Origin: CAYYMX01 sp964473045
GTDB taxonomy: Bacteria > Pseudomonadota > Alphaproteobacteria > Methylaequorales > Methylaequoraceae
Assembly (NCBI GenBank): GCA_964473045.1
Contig: CAYYMX010000056.1
Location: forward strand, 1 to 9,470
Direction: 5' to 3'
Length of the DNA stretch: 9,470 bases
This document shows positions 1 to 6,663 of this stretch, piece by piece (position 1 is the stretch's first letter; each line of letters opens with the position of its first letter). Below the pieces are notes generated by a model. That model had not been told where the DNA came from, did not search any database, and saw only the letters and a program-made list of their open reading frames with translations. The translations under genes and the position numbers were made by a program.

Positions 1-2
1 AG

Positions 3-47
3 AAAAAAGGAAAATCATTCTTTGCTAAAAAAAACAACGGTCCATGA
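3..47 (+). CDS. Possible C-terminal tail of a protein entering from the left edge
   Basis: This frame is open from the window edge to a TGA at 45-47 and would encode the last 14 residues of a protein, KKGKSFFAKKNNGP. The stop lies 2 nt from the stop of the convergent CoA-transferase gene, which fits the tight packing elsewhere in the window. The tail is too short for any family to be recognised, and a chance open frame of this length is quite possible in AT-rich DNA. No other frame at the left edge looks better: the minus strand beyond position 50 has no obvious coding continuation. Confidence 0.25.
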   Translation, partial: KKGKSFFAKKNNGP

Positions 48-49
48 AG

Positions 50-1219
50 TTAATTTATACCAAAAAATTTTAATATTTTTTTTCGATCCCCATCAAGTCT
101 AGGAGACTTTTTAGATATTTTTTTATTTTTTACAAAACTAAATTTAAGAGGGTTTCCAGAAAGCTTAAGATTATCAATTTTAGAATCTTTATAATCTAGA
201 ATGATTTTTCTATCAAGAACCTGTGAATGATTAACAATATCTTTAATATTATTAACTAATGAACATGGAATATTTTTTTTTGAAAATTTTTTTATCCAAA
301 CATTAGATTTTTTTTTTGTAAGTTTTTTTTCTATTTTTTTACGCAAAATTTTCAAATTTTTGTTTCGATTAATATTATTCTTAAACATAGAATTATTTTT
401 CATTTTTGAATCATTTAAACATTCGCATAATTTAAAAAATATTTTATTATTTCCAGCGGCTAAAACAATTGGACGATCTAAAGTTTTAAATAAACCAAAA
501 GGTGAAATAGAAGGATGGTCAGTACCAATTGGGACAGGAACTTTTTTTTCAATAGAATATCTTGCAATAGCATTTTCAAGTATTGCTATTTGACAATCCA
601 ACATACTAATATCAAGTTTTGATCCAATATTTAAATTTTTTCTCCTTATTAGTTGAGATAAAATTCCAATTACACAAAAAAGCCCTGCAACTATATCTCC
701 TATTGAAGTGCCTACCCTAACATAATCTTTTTCATTCTTACCTGTTATACTCATAATTCCTGACATTGCCTGAACAATAATATCATATGCAGGATAATTC
801 TTTAGTGGACCTGTTTCACCAAAACCACTAATTTTAGCAAATATAAGATTTGGGTATTTTTTTGAAAGATAATTCCAAGAAAAACCAAATTTTTCTATTG
901 TTCCTGGTTTAAAATTATCTACTAACACGTCAACTTTTGATAAAAGAGATTCAAATATTTTTTTATCATTTTTTTCTTTTAAGTCGAGAACTATACTTTT
1001 TTTTCCTCTGTTAAGCGAAATAAAGTAACCAGATTCACCATTAATAATTGGGCCAAACTCTCTGGAATCATCTCCTGTTGGTTTCTCAACCTTAATTACA
1101 TTTGCTCCTAAGTCTGACAGTATTAGTGTGGCAAAAGGACCAGACAAAACATTAGTTAAATCTAATACATTCACTCCTGATAAAGGTAAGTCCTTTAAGG
1201 TAATATTTTTTTTTTTCAC
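50..1219 (-). CDS. CaiB/BaiF family (class III) CoA-transferase, substrate unknown
   Basis: This is a 389-residue protein, the usual length for family III CoA-transferases, cytosolic enzymes that move coenzyme A between carboxylic acids. The N-terminus carries the family hallmark (LPLSGVNVLDLTNVLSGPFA, residues 11-30) followed by DLGANVIKVEKP. The segment around GFGETGPLKNYPAYD (132-146) and the IGDIVAG motif follow; D175 in the latter is the likely catalytic aspartate that forms the acyl anhydride. The C-terminal SPRLDGD (372-378) matches the usual PPxLGEH segment in degenerate form. Residues 270-315 are very rich in Lys and Asn. The start is GTG at 1217-1219: an in-frame TAG lies just upstream and no ATG occurs until far into the conserved core. 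An A11 run follows the start codon directly. The gene is divergent from clpB across 52 bp. The substrate cannot be inferred; formyl-, succinyl- or mesaconyl-type transferases and racemases share the fold. Confidence 0.93.
   Translation of the reverse strand: MKKKNITLKDLPLSGVNVLDLTNVLSGPFATLILSDLGANVIKVEKPTGDDSREFGPIINGESGYFISLNRGKKSIVLDLKEKNDKKIFESLLSKVDVLVDNFKPGTIEKFGFSWNYLSKKYPNLIFAKISGFGETGPLKNYPAYDIIVQAMSGIMSITGKNEKDYVRVGTSIGDIVAGLFCVIGILSQLIRRKNLNIGSKLDISMLDCQIAILENAIARYSIEKKVPVPIGTDHPSISPFGLFKTLDRPIVLAAGNNKIFFKLCECLNDSKMKNNSMFKNNINRNKNLKILRKKIEKKLTKKKSNVWIKKFSKKNIPCSLVNNIKDIVNHSQVLDRKIILDYKDSKIDNLKLSGNPLKFSFVKNKKISKKSPRLDGDRKKILKFFGIN
1206..1216 (-). repeat. A11 homopolymer directly after the GTG start codon
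   Basis: On the coding strand of the CoA-transferase gene, the start codon is followed immediately by eleven consecutive A residues that encode three Lys and part of an Asn codon. Gain or loss of one base would shift the whole reading frame, so this is a possible slippage site. The gene is in frame in this sequence. Confidence 0.95.
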
Positions 1220-1236
1220 TCGACTAGTCTAAAAAG

Positions 1237-1260
1237 CTTGAGATTTTTATTTTTTACCAT
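1237..1260 (+). promoter_or_regulatory. Candidate heat-shock (sigma-32) promoter of clpB
   Basis: The 52-bp gap before clpB contains CTTGAGA at 1237-1243 and TACCAT at 1255-1260. These resemble the sigma-32 -35 element (CTTGAAA) and the CCCCAT-type -10 element, with about 12 nt between CTTGAG and TACCAT, within the range used in E. coli. clpB is a classic sigma-32 target, which supports the reading. The start of transcription would fall around 1266-1270, within a few bases of the ATG at 1272, so the message would be nearly leaderless. The match is by eye only, and the -10 element is imperfect against both the E. coli and the alphaproteobacterial consensus. Confidence 0.4.
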
Positions 1261-1271
1261 CAAAATAAATC

Positions 1272-3854
1272 ATGAATTTTGATCTATTCAATGAAAAAAG
1301 TAAAATTCTAGTTAATGAAGCACAAAATAAAGCAATTTTACTAAATCATCAACAAATTCTTCCCGAACATGTTCTTATAGTTTTTTTTAATAACGATGAT
1401 GAATTTGTTCAGGAAACTCTCAAAGAATGTAATTGTGATTTACAAAGTTTAAAAAATACAATTCAAGAATTAATTAATAAAATCCCCACTATATCTGGAG
1501 ATAATGTAAATATTTTTTTTTCAAACAATTTAATTAAAGTCTTTGAAAAGTCAAAAATTTGCAAAGATGAATTTAATGACTCTTTTGTTTCCCCTGAGGT
1601 AATTTTATATTCTATATTAAGCATTAAAGAACTTGAAGTAACAAAAATTTTAGAACAAAATAATTTAAATATAAATAATCTAAGATTAGCAATATTAAAA
1701 ATTAGAAAAGGCAAAACAATAAATAACAAAAATCAATCCATAGAAACCAATACCTTAAAAAAGTTTTCAGTAGATGTAACTGATTTGGCAATATTGGGAA
1801 AACTTGACCCTGTAATAGGCAGAGAAGAAGAAATAAGAAGGAGTATTCAAGTTCTATCAAGAAGAACTAAGAATAACCCTGTTTTGATTGGAGAACCTGG
1901 TGTTGGCAAAACAGCAATAGCTGAAGGTTTGGCTCTTAGAATTGTAAATAATGATGTACCAGATTCTTTAAAAAATAAAAAAATCATTTCTCTTGATCTA
2001 GGCTCTATTATTGCGGGAGCAAAATTTAGAGGAGACTTTGAAGAAAGACTTAAGTCCATTCTAAATGAAGTAAAAGAAAATCAAAAAAGTATAATTCTAT
2101 TCATTGATGAAATTCATACCTTGGTTGGGGCTGGAAAGGTTGATGGATCTTTAGATGCATCTAATTTATTAAAACCAGCTTTAGCAAGAGGAGAACTTCA
2201 CTGTATTGGTGCTACCACTTTAAATGAATATAGAGAAAATATTGAAAAAGATGCAGCTTTAGCTAGAAGGTTCCAACAAATTTTAATTGAAGAGCCAACG
2301 ATAGATGATTCAATATCAATATTAAGAGGGCTAAAAGAAAAATATGAGGTTCATCATGGTGTTAAAATTCTTGACTCTGCTATTGTTTCAGCAGTTGAAC
2401 TTTCCAAGAGATATATAAATGATAGGTTTCTCCCTGATAAAGCAATTGATTTAATAGATGAAGCTGCTGCAAGAATAAGGTTGCAAATTGATTCAAAACC
2501 CGAAGAACTTGACAGTATAGAAAGAAAACTGCTTCAACACAAAATTGAATATGAAAGCCTGAAAAAAGATAACGATAAAAAGTCTCAAGAACGAAATGAA
2601 AAGCTTAAAAAAGAAATTATAAAATTAGAAGAAGAATTTAAAAATTTAAATGAAAGATGGTCTCAAGAAAAAAATAAAGTTGTTAATATTCAAAAATTGA
2701 AATCAGAAATTGAAAACCACAAAACAAAACTAAATATGTTGCAAAGAGAAGGAAAACTTTCAGAAGCAGGAGAGCTTGCATACAGCGAGATTCCAGAAAA
2801 GGAAAAAAAACTTTCAGAACTAGAATCAAAAAGAGATCAAAATCAAATTTTAAGCAAATCTGTAACCTCTGATGAAGTTGCTCAAGTAATTTCTAAATCT
2901 TCTGGAATACCAGTTGAAAAAATGCTTGAAGGTGAAAAAACTAAACTTTTAAATATGAAAAATGACTTGTCAAAAATGGTTATAGGACAAAAAGATGCAA
3001 TCGAAAAAATTTCTCTTGCTGTTCAAAGGTCTCGAGCAGGTATTCAAGATCCAAATAGGCCGATAGGCATTTTTTTATTTTTAGGACCAACTGGAGTTGG
3101 TAAAACAGAGCTGACCAAAGCTCTCTCTAAATTTATTTTTAATAATAATCAATCTCCATTTCGTCTAGACATGTCAGAATATATGGAAAAACATTCTGTA
3201 TCAAAATTAATTGGTTCACCTCCTGGTTATGTTGGATATGAAAGCGGTGGAATACTTACTGAATCAATTAGAAGAAAGCCTTATCAAGTTATTCTATTAG
3301 ATGAAATTGAAAAAGCTCATCATGACATCTACAATCTACTGCTACAAGTTTTTGATGAAGGAAGGTTAACTGATTCACTTGGAAGAACAGTGAATTTTAA
3401 TAACACAATAATAATTATGACATCAAATATAGGAGCAGAACTAATGAATTTTTCTGAAGACCAAAAAAGTTCAATTGAGGTTTTTACGCAAGAAAAAATT
3501 CTTGAAGAAGTGAGAAAAAAATTCAAACCAGAATTCATAAATAGAATTGATGATATAATTATATTCAATCGTCTAAGCAAAGAAGAAATAAAAAAAATTA
3601 TTGATCTACAAATAAATGAATTAACTACAATATTGAAAAACAAAAAAATAAATATCCTTTTAGATAAAAAAGCATTGAATTGGCTAGCAGATGAAGGGTA
3701 TTCACCTTCATATGGTGCAAGACCATTAAAAAGAGTTATTCAAACTCAAATAATTAATAAGATTGCCACCTTGCTTCTAAGTAATAAAATTAATGAAGAA
3801 CAAACTATAAATCTTTCCACAAAAGATAATGACCTTTTTTTTAAGTTATCATGA
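1272..3854 (+). CDS. clpB: ATP-dependent disaggregase ClpB
   Basis: ClpB is a hexameric cytosolic AAA+ unfoldase that, with DnaK, pulls polypeptides out of aggregates after heat or other stress. The 860-residue length matches E. coli ClpB (857). The domains are in the normal order. The N-domain covers about 1-145. NBD1 has Walker A GEPGVGKT (207-214), Walker B with D279-E280 and an arginine-finger segment ALARRF. The coiled-coil middle domain, about 400-525, is rich in Glu and Lys. NBD2 has Walker A GPTGVGKT (605-612), Walker B LLDEIEKAH (D677-E678) and pore loop GYVGY. The small C-terminal domain contains SYGARPLKR from residue 813. The middle domain separates ClpB from ClpA and ClpC. All catalytic residues are present. 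Pore loop 1 reads GAKFRG, with Phe252 where E. coli has Tyr. The ATG has no Shine-Dalgarno sequence before it, and the stop overlaps the next gene by 4 nt. Confidence 0.98.
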   Translation: MNFDLFNEKSKILVNEAQNKAILLNHQQILPEHVLIVFFNNDDEFVQETLKECNCDLQSLKNTIQELINKIPTISGDNVNIFFSNNLIKVFEKSKICKDEFNDSFVSPEVILYSILSIKELEVTKILEQNNLNINNLRLAILKIRKGKTINNKNQSIETNTLKKFSVDVTDLAILGKLDPVIGREEEIRRSIQVLSRRTKNNPVLIGEPGVGKTAIAEGLALRIVNNDVPDSLKNKKIISLDLGSIIAGAKFRGDFEERLKSILNEVKENQKSIILFIDEIHTLVGAGKVDGSLDASNLLKPALARGELHCIGATTLNEYRENIEKDAALARRFQQILIEEPTIDDSISILRGLKEKYEVHHGVKILDSAIVSAVELSKRYINDRFLPDKAIDLIDEAAARIRLQIDSKPEELDSIERKLLQHKIEYESLKKDNDKKSQERNEKLKKEIIKLEEEFKNLNERWSQEKNKVVNIQKLKSEIENHKTKLNMLQREGKLSEAGELAYSEIPEKEKKLSELESKRDQNQILSKSVTSDEVAQVISKSSGIPVEKMLEGEKTKLLNMKNDLSKMVIGQKDAIEKISLAVQRSRAGIQDPNRPIGIFLFLGPTGVGKTELTKALSKFIFNNNQSPFRLDMSEYMEKHSVSKLIGSPPGYVGYESGGILTESIRRKPYQVILLDEIEKAHHDIYNLLLQVFDEGRLTDSLGRTVNFNNTIIIMTSNIGAELMNFSEDQKSSIEVFTQEKILEEVRKKFKPEFINRIDDIIIFNRLSKEEIKKIIDLQINELTTILKNKKINILLDKKALNWLADEGYSPSYGARPLKRVIQTQIINKIATLLLSNKINEEQTINLSTKDNDLFFKLS

Positions 3855-4729
3855 AAAGAGATATTAGTTTTATCGGATTAGGAGTCATGGGTAGCAATAT
3901 TGCTTCGCACTTAATAAAGTATGCTGATTCATTTAATATAATTAATAGAAACTCTCTAAAAACAAAGAATTTTGTAAAAAAATTTAGAAAATTTAAAAAA
4001 TTAAAAGTTCATAATACATTAAATTTATTTACCAAATCATCTAATATTATCATTAGTTGTGTTGGAAATGACAATGATTTAAAAGAAATTTACTTTAATC
4101 AAGACGGAATAATTAATAGTATTAATGAAAAGTCCATAGTTATTGATCATACAACAGCTTCAGCACAATTAACAAAAAAAATATATACAAATCTTAAGAA
4201 GAAGAAATGTTTTTTTTTTGATGCCCCAGTCAGTGGTGGTGAAATTGGTGCTAAAAAAGGAATTTTATCGATTATGATTGGTGGAGAGAAAAAAAAAATT
4301 AATAGTATAACAAGTATATTAAATAACTATTCTAAATCATTGATATATATGGGCAAATCTGGAAATGGTCAGCTTGCTAAAATGGTCAATCAAATTTGTG
4401 CTGTATCGATTATTCAGGGAATTTCAGAAGGTTTAAATTTTGCTAAAAAAAAAAAATTACCAATACAGCCGTTATTAGCAGCAATTAAAAGTGGAGCTGC
4501 ACAATCATGGCAACTTGACAATAGGGCTCTTACAATGTGGAACAACAAATTTAATTTTGGATTCATGAACAAATGGATGCTAAAAGACCTTGACATAATT
4601 TTTGATGAATCAAAAAATACAAATATAAAACTTCCAATAACAAGAATTATTAGGAAATTCTATTCAGATTTAGTAAAAAAAGGGTTTAGCAAAGAAGACA
4701 CTTCAAATCTTATTAGACTACTGAAATAA
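3851..4729 (+). CDS. NAD(P)-dependent beta-hydroxyacid dehydrogenase (3-hydroxyisobutyrate dehydrogenase family)
   Basis: This 292-residue protein has the normal length and architecture of the beta-hydroxyacid dehydrogenase family, which oxidises 3-hydroxyacids, or reduces the matching semialdehydes, with NAD(P). The N-terminal Rossmann motif is GLGVMG (9-14). The substrate-binding signature DAPVSGGEIGAKKG starts at residue 124. The catalytic lysine is K177 in GQLAKMVNQ, and N180 of the same motif is present. The C-terminal helical domain has the usual KDLDIIFDES segment. Members include 3-hydroxyisobutyrate, tartronate-semialdehyde and glyoxylate/succinic-semialdehyde reductases; the sequence alone does not say which this is. 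The start ATG overlaps the clpB stop in an ATGA, so translation is probably coupled to clpB and the gene may respond to the same promoter. Two long homopolymers lie inside the gene. It converges on hflX with 6 bp between stops and no clear terminator. Confidence 0.93.
   Translation: MKRDISFIGLGVMGSNIASHLIKYADSFNIINRNSLKTKNFVKKFRKFKKLKVHNTLNLFTKSSNIIISCVGNDNDLKEIYFNQDGIINSINEKSIVIDHTTASAQLTKKIYTNLKKKKCFFFDAPVSGGEIGAKKGILSIMIGGEKKKINSITSILNNYSKSLIYMGKSGNGQLAKMVNQICAVSIIQGISEGLNFAKKKKLPIQPLLAAIKSGAAQSWQLDNRALTMWNNKFNFGFMNKWMLKDLDIIFDESKNTNIKLPITRIIRKFYSDLVKKGFSKEDTSNLIRLLK
4210..4219 (+). repeat. T10 homopolymer inside the dehydrogenase gene
   Basis: Ten consecutive T residues run from the last base of the codon for Cys120 through three Phe codons, directly before the conserved DAPVSGG motif at residue 124. 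The frame is intact here. A one-base slip would truncate the enzyme before its catalytic lysine. Confidence 0.95.
4445..4456 (+). repeat. A12 homopolymer inside the dehydrogenase gene
   Basis: Twelve consecutive A residues encode Lys199-Lys202, after the catalytic K177 and before the C-terminal helical domain. This is the longest single-base run in the window. The frame is intact. Confidence 0.95.
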
Positions 4730-4735
4730 TAGCTG

Positions 4736-5818
4736 TTAATCATTACTTTGAAGTACATTAAAAATCTTTTTTTTGAGAAGTTCAATTCCAAATCCAGAAG
4801 TTGCTGAAATCAAAATTCTTTTTTCGTAGTTTGTTATTTTTTGATTTTCTATTTTTAATAAATCTGCCTTATTATTTACTTCAACAATTCTTTTATCATT
4901 GGTCTCCAAACCAATTTCATTCAAAATTTTTAAAACTTCCTTCTTATGAAGCAAATTTTCTTTTTCAGATATATCTCTCACATGAATAATTATGTCTGAA
5001 TAGATTATTTCATCCAATGTTGATTTAAAAGCATCTATCAAACTAGTTGGTAAATCTCTTATAAAACCAACAGTATCAACAAATAAAATATTTTTATCAT
5101 AAAAATAACTTTTTCTAATTGTTGAGTCTAATGAGGCAAAAAACATATTTTTAGATAACACACTAGAATTTGTTAACTTATTAAATAAAGTTGACTTTCC
5201 TGAATTAGTATATCCAACCAACGAAACCACTGGAAGATTATTCTTTTTTCGACGATAACGTTGAAGGCTTCTAGAATCATTAATAATTTTAATTTTTTTT
5301 TTTAATCTATTAATTTGTTCAGTTAATTGTCTTTTATCTGATTCAATTTGTTTTTCACCTGGTCCTCCCATAAACCCCGCACCTCCTCTTTGTCTTTCCA
5401 GATGAGTCCAAGATCTAACTAATCTACTTTTTTGATAATTTAAACTTGCTAATAATACACTTAGCTTTCCTTCATTAGATTTAGCTCTAGCACCAAAAAT
5501 TTCAAGTATTAAACCTGTTCTATCAATAATCTTAGATTTAATTTCACTTTCCAAATTTCTTTGTTGTATAGGTGATAAATTCGTATTTATAAAAATTAAA
5601 TCAATATTTTTAATTTCTTTTTGTTTTTTTAAAAAAAAAACATATCCACTATTAAAATAGGTTTTAGGATTAATTTTTTCCAGCCCAACAGATTGAGAAA
5701 AAATACAATTTAGATTTATTGCTTCAACTAGTTTTTCAGCTTCTTCTAGAAGATTTTTTTTTGAATACCGTTTAATTTTTAAATATGGATGAATAACAAA
5801 AGTATCTTTTTCATTCAT
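4736..5818 (-). CDS. hflX: Ribosome-associated GTPase HflX
   Basis: HflX is a cytosolic GTPase that binds the large ribosomal subunit and splits stalled or stress-damaged 70S ribosomes. The N-terminal HflX domain spans about residues 25-140, followed by the family's glycine-rich segment (RGGAGFMGGPGEKQIESDKR, 144-163) and a basic helical linker. The G domain carries G1 GYTNSGKST (202-210), a switch I segment FASLDSTIR (227-235, where the family usually reads FATLDPTTR), G3 DTVGF (248-252), G4 NKAD (316-319) and a G5 SAT (338-340). At 360 residues it is shorter than the 426-residue E. coli protein; it has little sequence beyond the G domain and a short N-terminus. The start ATG overlaps the dat stop codon by 4 nt (ATGA), so translation is likely coupled. 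The hfq gene, which usually lies directly upstream of hflX, is absent. Confidence 0.97.
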   Translation of the reverse strand: MNEKDTFVIHPYLKIKRYSKKNLLEEAEKLVEAINLNCIFSQSVGLEKINPKTYFNSGYVFFLKKQKEIKNIDLIFINTNLSPIQQRNLESEIKSKIIDRTGLILEIFGARAKSNEGKLSVLLASLNYQKSRLVRSWTHLERQRGGAGFMGGPGEKQIESDKRQLTEQINRLKKKIKIINDSRSLQRYRRKKNNLPVVSLVGYTNSGKSTLFNKLTNSSVLSKNMFFASLDSTIRKSYFYDKNILFVDTVGFIRDLPTSLIDAFKSTLDEIIYSDIIIHVRDISEKENLLHKKEVLKILNEIGLETNDKRIVEVNNKADLLKIENQKITNYEKRILISATSGFGIELLKKKIFNVLQSND

Positions 5819-6663
5819 ATTTGATCTTCAAGAAAATTTTTGTACAAATCAGTAAGTTTTCTAGTTATTTTTCCAATCTCTCCATTATTAATTAAAATAT
5901 TATCAACTTTTACTACTGGTAAGATTCCTACCGTAGTAGAACTTAAGAAAGCTTCTTTACATTTCTTAATATCAATAACTGAAAATGGTTTTTCAATTAT
6001 TGATAAATTGTTCATTTTAGCAATTTCTATAATACACTCTCTAGTCACTCCTCCTAATATATTATTATTTTTTGGATGTGTAAAAATTCTCGATTTACTA
6101 TCAACAATGAATGCATTGGATGTTGATCCTTCTGTTATAAAATTTTTTTTTGTTTGCCAAACTTCGTAATAGTTCAATTTTTTAGCCTTTTGTTTTTCTA
6201 AAATATTTGGTAGTAAAGAAATACTTTTAATATCGCATCTTTTCCATCTTAAATCTTCTGATAACATGACCTTAACTCCATTATTCATTAGTTTGTCATT
6301 GTTTTTTTGAGGAAAAAGAAAAAACACAGCATTAGGTACTGTTTTTCTTGGAAATTCATGATTCCTCAATGAAGTCCCTCTTGTAATTTGAAGATAAACA
6401 AATCCTTTTTTCAGTTTATTTAATTTTATTAATCTTTTAAGAATTAACTCAATAGATTTTAAATTTTTGAAAGGTTTTATAATTTTTAATTCACTAAGTG
6501 ATCTTTCTAATCTTGAAAAATGCTTTTTCACATTCATTAAAGTTTCATCTTTAAAAGAAATGACCTCATAAATTCCATCTGAAAAATTAAAGCCTCTATC
6601 TTCAACAGAGATATATGTATCATTTTTATGTGTAAAAGATCCGTTAATGTAAAAAATTTCCAT
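5815..6663 (-). CDS. dat: D-amino acid (D-alanine) aminotransferase, PLP fold type IV
   Basis: This cytosolic PLP enzyme interconverts D-alanine and alpha-ketoglutarate with pyruvate and D-glutamate, supplying D-amino acids for peptidoglycan. The 282-residue length matches the Bacillus enzyme (283). Its active-site residues fall at the Bacillus positions plus one: Y32 in SDGIYEV, the carboxylate-binding R100 and H102 in TRGTSLRNHEF, the PLP lysine K146 in CDIKSISLLPN, and E178 in TEGSTSN, which contacts the pyridine nitrogen. The SSTTVGILPV segment also matches. The R/H pair argues for a D-amino acid enzyme rather than a branched-chain aminotransferase or aminodeoxychorismate lyase, its nearest relatives. 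The start ATG shares one base with the trkA stop (TAATG), and the stop overlaps the hflX start. A dat gene between trkA and hfq-hflX is familiar from other Alphaproteobacteria. Confidence 0.9.
   Translation of the reverse strand: MEIFYINGSFTHKNDTYISVEDRGFNFSDGIYEVISFKDETLMNVKKHFSRLERSLSELKIIKPFKNLKSIELILKRLIKLNKLKKGFVYLQITRGTSLRNHEFPRKTVPNAVFFLFPQKNNDKLMNNGVKVMLSEDLRWKRCDIKSISLLPNILEKQKAKKLNYYEVWQTKKNFITEGSTSNAFIVDSKSRIFTHPKNNNILGGVTRECIIEIAKMNNLSIIEKPFSVIDIKKCKEAFLSSTTVGILPVVKVDNILINNGEIGKITRKLTDLYKNFLEDQI

Larger units (their letters stand above)
1272..4729 (+). other. Probable two-gene operon clpB-dehydrogenase
   Basis: The ATG of the dehydrogenase gene shares four bases with the TGA stop of clpB (ATGA at 3851-3854). 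The two genes therefore must share a transcript unless a promoter lies inside clpB. The pairing puts a redox enzyme under the likely heat-shock control of clpB. Confidence 0.75.

Noticed and set aside
360..593. 77-codon plus-strand open frame opposite the CoA-transferase gene
   Set aside because: It lies within a recognised gene on the other strand and has no independent support.
1220..1271. Housekeeping promoter for the CoA-transferase gene on the minus strand
   Set aside because: A TTGATG sequence is present, but nothing resembling TATAAT lies at a suitable spacing. The region is too AT-rich for a by-eye call.
3329..3643. 104-codon minus-strand open frame opposite clpB NBD2
   Set aside because: It is antisense to a highly conserved domain, with hydrophobic low-complexity content typical of reverse-complemented AT-rich genes.
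4744..4774. Small inverted repeat (TACTT-TG-AAGTA) followed by a T8 run just after the dehydrogenase stop, as a terminator
   Set aside because: The stem is only five base pairs, mostly A-T, with a two-base loop, and the T run begins 11 nt downstream of the stem. The site lies inside hflX, and T runs are everywhere in this sequence.
5624..5640. T7-A10 palindrome as a hairpin or terminator
   Set aside because: It has no loop and no G-C pairs, and it encodes the in-frame VFFLKKQ of hflX.
5840..6169. 109-codon plus-strand open frame opposite dat
   Set aside because: It lies fully inside a gene with all its active-site residues conserved, shows no recognisable domain and has no start signal. It is an antisense shadow.
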